This document shows, piece after piece, positions 41,691 through 44,552 of a stretch of DNA of 44,552 nucleotides. How positions within the stretch are numbered: the stretch's first letter is position 1; every line of letters starts with the position of its first letter. The position numbers and the translations under genes are program-made. Source of the stretch: Clostridia bacterium (GTDB taxonomy: Bacteria; Bacillota; Clostridia; Monoglobales; Monoglobaceae); the NCBI GenBank assembly GCA_017436245.1, contig JAFSDN010000043.1, forward strand, positions 1-44,552, read 5' to 3'. The notes under the pieces are model-generated. The model saw only the letters and a list, made by a program, of their open reading frames with translations, searched no databases and was not told the DNA's origin.

Positions 41691-43367
41691 TTAAAGTTTT
41701 GGAATGGCGGGTGATTTGTATGTTTGGGTGTGGCTTGCTCTCATTATGGCGGTTTCTTCCGAGAGGTCATATGCTGTTTTGAGAACGAGGTACAGCAATA
41801 TTGCAAGTCCCATATACACAACAAAGCCAATCAGGTTCAGGCTTTCGCTTTCCAACTGAAAGGTAAAGCTCACTTGCCCAAAGCGGTTTGCGGTTGCTGA
41901 TATTATGTCAAGAAGAAAATTAAGAGGATGACACAGGATTGATGCAAGGAGCGGAAATAGGTATTGGAATATGCATACGGCGTACCCAAGACAGAATACG
42001 GCTGTTACGGTTGGAATTATCCAGATGTTGGTCAAAAACTGCGCCCAGGAAACACTTCCAAAGAACAGCAGTGAGAAATACGATGTTGTTATGGTGACAG
42101 AAATTGAAATTGCCACGGAGGATAAGACAAATTTCAATGCAGCCGAAACTATATTGTTGATGAAATCCGAACCGGTTTTGAAAAGCGGAATCAATCTGTT
42201 CAAAAAGTATGCAATATATTTGTAGTAAACGAGTATTCCCAAGGTGGCACAGAATGAAAGTGTGAGGCTTTGTGAATAAACCGAATAGGGCGAAACACAA
42301 AGAATTATTCCCAATGAGAGAAACAACGCGTTTATTGGCGAATAGCGTTTGAGAAAGATGGATGCAATCAGCATCATCAGTATCATAATTCCGGCTCTGC
42401 ATACCGAAGGCGTGAATTTTGCCGTTGCGGCAAAAAGGACAACAAGGGGTATTGTTATCACAAGAGAAAGTCTCTTTCGGAGCTTCAGGGAATTGAGAAT
42501 CAGGGTGATTGCGGCAAATAATATGGAAAGATGCATTCCCGAAACGGCAACAATATGTGAAAGTCCCGCATAGGAGAATTTTTGATACAAGGTGTCGGAA
42601 AAATCTGCTTTGTCGCCCACAAGAATTCCCTTCAAAATCAGGGCGTTGTTGTGCGATAATGGCTGAGCCTTATTAATGGCAGAGGTGACAAGGGAAGATA
42701 CAGCTTCACCTGCACTCTGGAGCTTTGATACGGCGGTGGTGCTTTTGGTAAATGTGACAAGATTGGCATTTTTCACCGAGCCTGTGTGAAAAATGCCTTT
42801 TCCTTTTAATGTGGTTTCATAATTATATATGTTGCTTTTGTCGATGGGGCTGTGCTTTTCTATCCGTGCCCAGCAACAAATATCCTGATTCTTGGAGAGC
42901 TTCATGCCACGGGCCTTGGGCATAAAAATCATAATGCTTTCGGAGGGAATATCTTCGTCGTTGATTTGAAAGACCTCCATTTGGAAATAGCATGAAAAGC
43001 CGTCTTTGGTGGCTTTGGGATTTGTTTTTACGGTTCCCGTCAGCCAGGCGGCTCCTTTTTCGCAGGAATCCAGCCTGCTTGGGAAAAGTATGTTTTCGGC
43101 AGTAATTCGGAATATGCCAAGCAAAACACAAATGCAAAGAAACAGCGGCAGGACAAAAGGTTTTTTGGGAACTCCGTATTTTTGAATTAGGACTTTACGC
43201 AAGAATAGAAAAACGGATGAAAGTGCTGCTGTCAGAATCAGGAGCTGCACAAAAAAGGAAAGGCTCTTTGCTGAGGCAGTTGTTGCGTAAATTATTCCGA
43301 ATGTAAAGGCTGTAACGGATAAAACAAGATAATGTCTGAGTGTGATTATGTGTTCGGATTTATACAT
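41691..43367 (-). CDS. comEC: ComEC/Rec2-type membrane protein without nuclease domain
   Basis: ComEC forms the channel for single-stranded DNA in natural transformation. The 558-residue protein has N-terminal membrane helices, an OB-like DUF4131 domain (GTVKTNPKATKDG), and the Competence domain with the signature LILKGILVGDKADFSDTLYQKF and LSHIVAVSGMHLSIL, followed by about eight helices. The C-terminal metallo-beta-lactamase domain that degrades the second strand is absent; the chain ends soon after the last helix. No comEA or comFA is near, so DNA uptake is not assured. Start ATG 43367. Confidence 0.88.
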   Translation of the reverse strand: MYKSEHIITLRHYLVLSVTAFTFGIIYATTASAKSLSFFVQLLILTAALSSVFLFLRKVLIQKYGVPKKPFVLPLFLCICVLLGIFRITAENILFPSRLDSCEKGAAWLTGTVKTNPKATKDGFSCYFQMEVFQINDEDIPSESIMIFMPKARGMKLSKNQDICCWARIEKHSPIDKSNIYNYETTLKGKGIFHTGSVKNANLVTFTKSTTAVSKLQSAGEAVSSLVTSAINKAQPLSHNNALILKGILVGDKADFSDTLYQKFSYAGLSHIVAVSGMHLSILFAAITLILNSLKLRKRLSLVITIPLVVLFAATAKFTPSVCRAGIMILMMLIASIFLKRYSPINALFLSLGIILCVSPYSVYSQSLTLSFCATLGILVYYKYIAYFLNRLIPLFKTGSDFINNIVSAALKFVLSSVAISISVTITTSYFSLLFFGSVSWAQFLTNIWIIPTVTAVFCLGYAVCIFQYLFPLLASILCHPLNFLLDIISATANRFGQVSFTFQLESESLNLIGFVVYMGLAILLYLVLKTAYDLSEETAIMRASHTQTYKSPAIPKL

Positions 43368-43415
43368 AAGTTATATTGCTCCCGGTGTCGTAGAATTTTG
43401 TATGGGTAGGTTTTG

Positions 43416-43760
43416 TTATGGGATTATTGAACTTGAAATTTTTCCGTCCTTGAGATTGGCGCATATTTCCCTTAAAATACAGGTGATGAAGCACAGCTCA
43501 TCATTGTTTCTGCCGTGCAGAAAATTGAGTATTTCGTCATATTTTACCTGAGTGCTTTCGTTACCTATCAATGTATCAATTGTGGTGTTTAATGTCAATG
43601 AAATTTTATAAATTGTTTCAAGGCTGGGCTTCCTTACGGCGGTTTCAATCTGACTTATGAACACGGTTGAAACATTTATCTGTTCTGCCAGTTGTTCCTG
43701 AGTCAGACCATTTTTAATTCTTTTTGCGGCGATGTTGCGCCCGAGCAGAGTGTAATCCAT
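43416..43760 (-). CDS. XRE family transcriptional regulator
   Basis: A 114-residue protein. The N-terminal Cro/C1 helix-turn-helix is IKNGLTQEQLAEQINVSTVFISQIETAVRKPSLETIYKIS, and the short C-terminal part with Cys residues probably dimerises. AGGAGG 7 nt before ATG 43760. It lies 48 bases upstream of comEC on the same strand, so the two may be co-transcribed. Two palindromes in the upstream region are candidate operators. Confidence 0.87.
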   Translation of the reverse strand: MDYTLLGRNIAAKRIKNGLTQEQLAEQINVSTVFISQIETAVRKPSLETIYKISLTLNTTIDTLIGNESTQVKYDEILNFLHGRNNDELCFITCILREICANLKDGKISSSIIP

Positions 43761-43804
43761 GGAAATTCCTCCTTTTGTGAATAGTTTAATACAATATTGC
43801 TTTT

Positions 43805-43847
43805 AGTTTAATAAACTGTTAGCTTTTAAATATATGCTATAAGCATA
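43805..43847. promoter_or_regulatory. Two palindromes upstream of the XRE gene
   Basis: AGTTTA-A-TAAACT (43805-43817) and TATGCT-ATA-AGCATA (43833-43847), both perfect. They lie between the divergent XRE and glycyl-tRNA synthetase genes; autoregulation of the XRE gene is the simplest reading. Confidence 0.45.
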
Positions 43848-43880
43848 CATGAGAAAGAAATTGAAAATCGTAAAAAAAAC

Positions 43881-43909
43881 TTGCAGAAATATATTTTTTG
43901 TGATATAAT
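43881..43909 (+). promoter_or_regulatory. Promoter of glycyl-tRNA synthetase
   Basis: TTGCAG (43881-43886), 17-bp spacer ending TTGTGA, TATAAT (43904-43909). Confidence 0.82.
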
Positions 43910-43915
43910 ACACCC

Positions 43916-44019
43916 ATCTATGTAAATCATCGGCTTTGAAATTGAAGTCGATTCAATGTTTCGCAGGCTCACGGCGGAAGCATATCAATTCAGTGAGCAG
44001 GAAAGGCAATGTGATAAAA
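43916..44019 (+). promoter_or_regulatory. Structured leader of glycyl-tRNA synthetase
   Basis: About 100 nt with a GAAATTGAA/TTCAATGTTTC hairpin (near 43938-43962) and GCTCAC/GTGAGC arms (near 43968-43999) ending at the ribosome binding site. It is too short for a T-box and no T-box sequence is seen. Confidence 0.35.
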
Positions 44020-44552
44020 ATGAAAAATACCGAAAAAACAATGGAAAAAATCGTTGCTCTTTGTAAAGGCAGAGGTTTTGTGTATTCCGGTTCTGAAATA
44101 TACGGAGGTCTGGCAAACACATGGGATTACGGCCCCCTTGGCGTTGAGCTGAAAAACAACGTTAAACGTGCATGGTGGAAAAAGTTCATTCAGGAAAGCC
44201 CCTACAATGTTGGTCTTGATGCTGCAATCCTGATGAATCCTCAGACATGGGTTGCGTCGGGTCACGTGGGCGGATTTTCGGATCCCTTGATGGACTGTAA
44301 GGAATGTAAGACACGTTTCCGTGCTGACAAGCTCATTGAGGATGCGGCAGGTGTTTCGGCTGATGGTTGGTCGGATGAAAAGATGCTTGCATATATCAAC
44401 GAAAATGACATAAAGTGTCCCAATTGCGGAAAGCATAACTTTACTGACATAAGAAAGTTCAATCTTATGTTCAAGACGTTTCAGGGTGTTACCGAGGACA
44501 GCTCAAGTGAGCTCTTCCTCAGACCGGAAACAGCACAGGGTATTTTTGTTAA
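44020..44552 (+). CDS. glyS: Glycyl-tRNA synthetase, single-chain type (3' end outside window)
   Basis: Charges tRNA-Gly. The first ~177 residues are visible: [23 protein letters not shown], then [23 protein letters not shown] (class II motif 1 region), [13 protein letters not shown], a Cys pair [12 protein letters not shown], and [10 protein letters not shown] ... [10 protein letters not shown] at the window end (motif 2). This is the homodimeric archaeal/eukaryotic-like enzyme found in part of the Bacillota, not the GlyQ/GlyS heterotetramer. ATG 44020 is preferred; GTG 44011 in the same frame is closer to AAAGG and possible. Confidence 0.94.
   Translation, partial: MKNTEKTMEKIVALCKGRGFVYSGSEIYGGLANTWDYGPLGVELKNNVKRAWWKKFIQESPYNVGLDAAILMNPQTWVASGHVGGFSDPLMDCKECKTRFRADKLIEDAAGVSADGWSDEKMLAYINENDIKCPNCGKHNFTDIRKFNLMFKTFQGVTEDSSSELFLRPETAQGIFV

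Noticed and set aside
43910..44019. T-box riboswitch before glycyl-tRNA synthetase
   Set aside because: The leader is only about 100 nt and has no T-box consensus or antiterminator.
1..44552. Mobile elements with transposase, integrase or phage genes
   Set aside because: No such protein domains were found in any frame; only small non-coding repeats are present.

Overview
The window reads as chromosomal DNA of an anaerobic Clostridia-class member of the Bacillota, probably a gut-type saccharolytic organism. This is inferred from gene content only: pyruvate:ferredoxin oxidoreductase, the electron-bifurcating pair NfnAB, Rex, a RuvX-DUF1292 gene pair, a UvrX-type polymerase next to a YolD-like gene, an AraM-type dehydrogenase with a HAD phosphatase, strong AGGAGG-type ribosome binding sites, and sigma-A promoters with 17-bp spacers. 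No transposase, phage gene, tRNA, rRNA or CRISPR array was seen.

Layout. 1-5000: end of glutamine synthetase, a DUF4832-like lipoprotein, a DUF89 phosphatase-like protein, a membrane protein and a broken nnrE (NAD(P)HX epimerase) remnant. 4197-8963: an AraC regulator divergent from a hexuronate operon (mannonate dehydratase, SDR fructuronate reductase, KDPG aldolase, KDG kinase) that takes fructuronate/mannonate to pyruvate plus glyceraldehyde-3-phosphate; an esterase follows. 9700-11750: guaB with a Cys-rich zinc-ribbon protein. 11908-17257 (minus): aconitase, isocitrate dehydrogenase, Rex, an OGG1-type glycosylase and a nitroreductase, from one promoter. 17259-17968: a long gene-free region full of stem-loops, followed by a cluster of DnaA boxes. 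17969-23142: ruvX, DUF1292, topoisomerase III, nfnA, nfnB. 23150-27391: a secreted beta-helix protein, an AraC regulator, and a divergent sugar isomerase/oxidoreductase pair. 27410-31138: nifJ (PFOR) with a Rex-like operator upstream. 31163-34062: DeoR regulator divergent from araM-like and HAD genes. 34324-36241: rpsB-tsf. 36269-37741: SanA-like protein and manganese catalase. 37795-41637: a hairpin-array leader, a TIGR04076 protein, a variant peptide deformylase, an unknown protein, a UvrX-type polymerase and a YolD-like protein. 41691-43760: ComEC-like protein without a nuclease domain, and an XRE regulator. 43881-end: start of glycyl-tRNA synthetase.

Redox metabolism links several blocks. 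Rex (NADH sensing), NfnAB (NADH/ferredoxin/NADP), PFOR (reduced ferredoxin) and aconitase/isocitrate dehydrogenase (NADPH, 2-oxoglutarate) sit within 20 kb, and glutamine synthetase uses the product nitrogen/carbon branch.

The most unusual content is non-coding. Two kinds of string-of-hairpins elements are present: (a) a 208-bp unit of eight consecutive perfect or near-perfect stem-loops, in two inverted copies 21 kb apart, one abutting the aconitase promoter and the other supplying the stop codon of a gene; and (b) an array at 37824-37996 in which different short hairpins are separated by an invariant GTGAAGT heptamer that flips to ACTTCAC in the second half, placed directly downstream of a consensus promoter. 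Smaller CATTCTGAGCG...GAAGAATC-type palindromic repeats are scattered at five or more sites.
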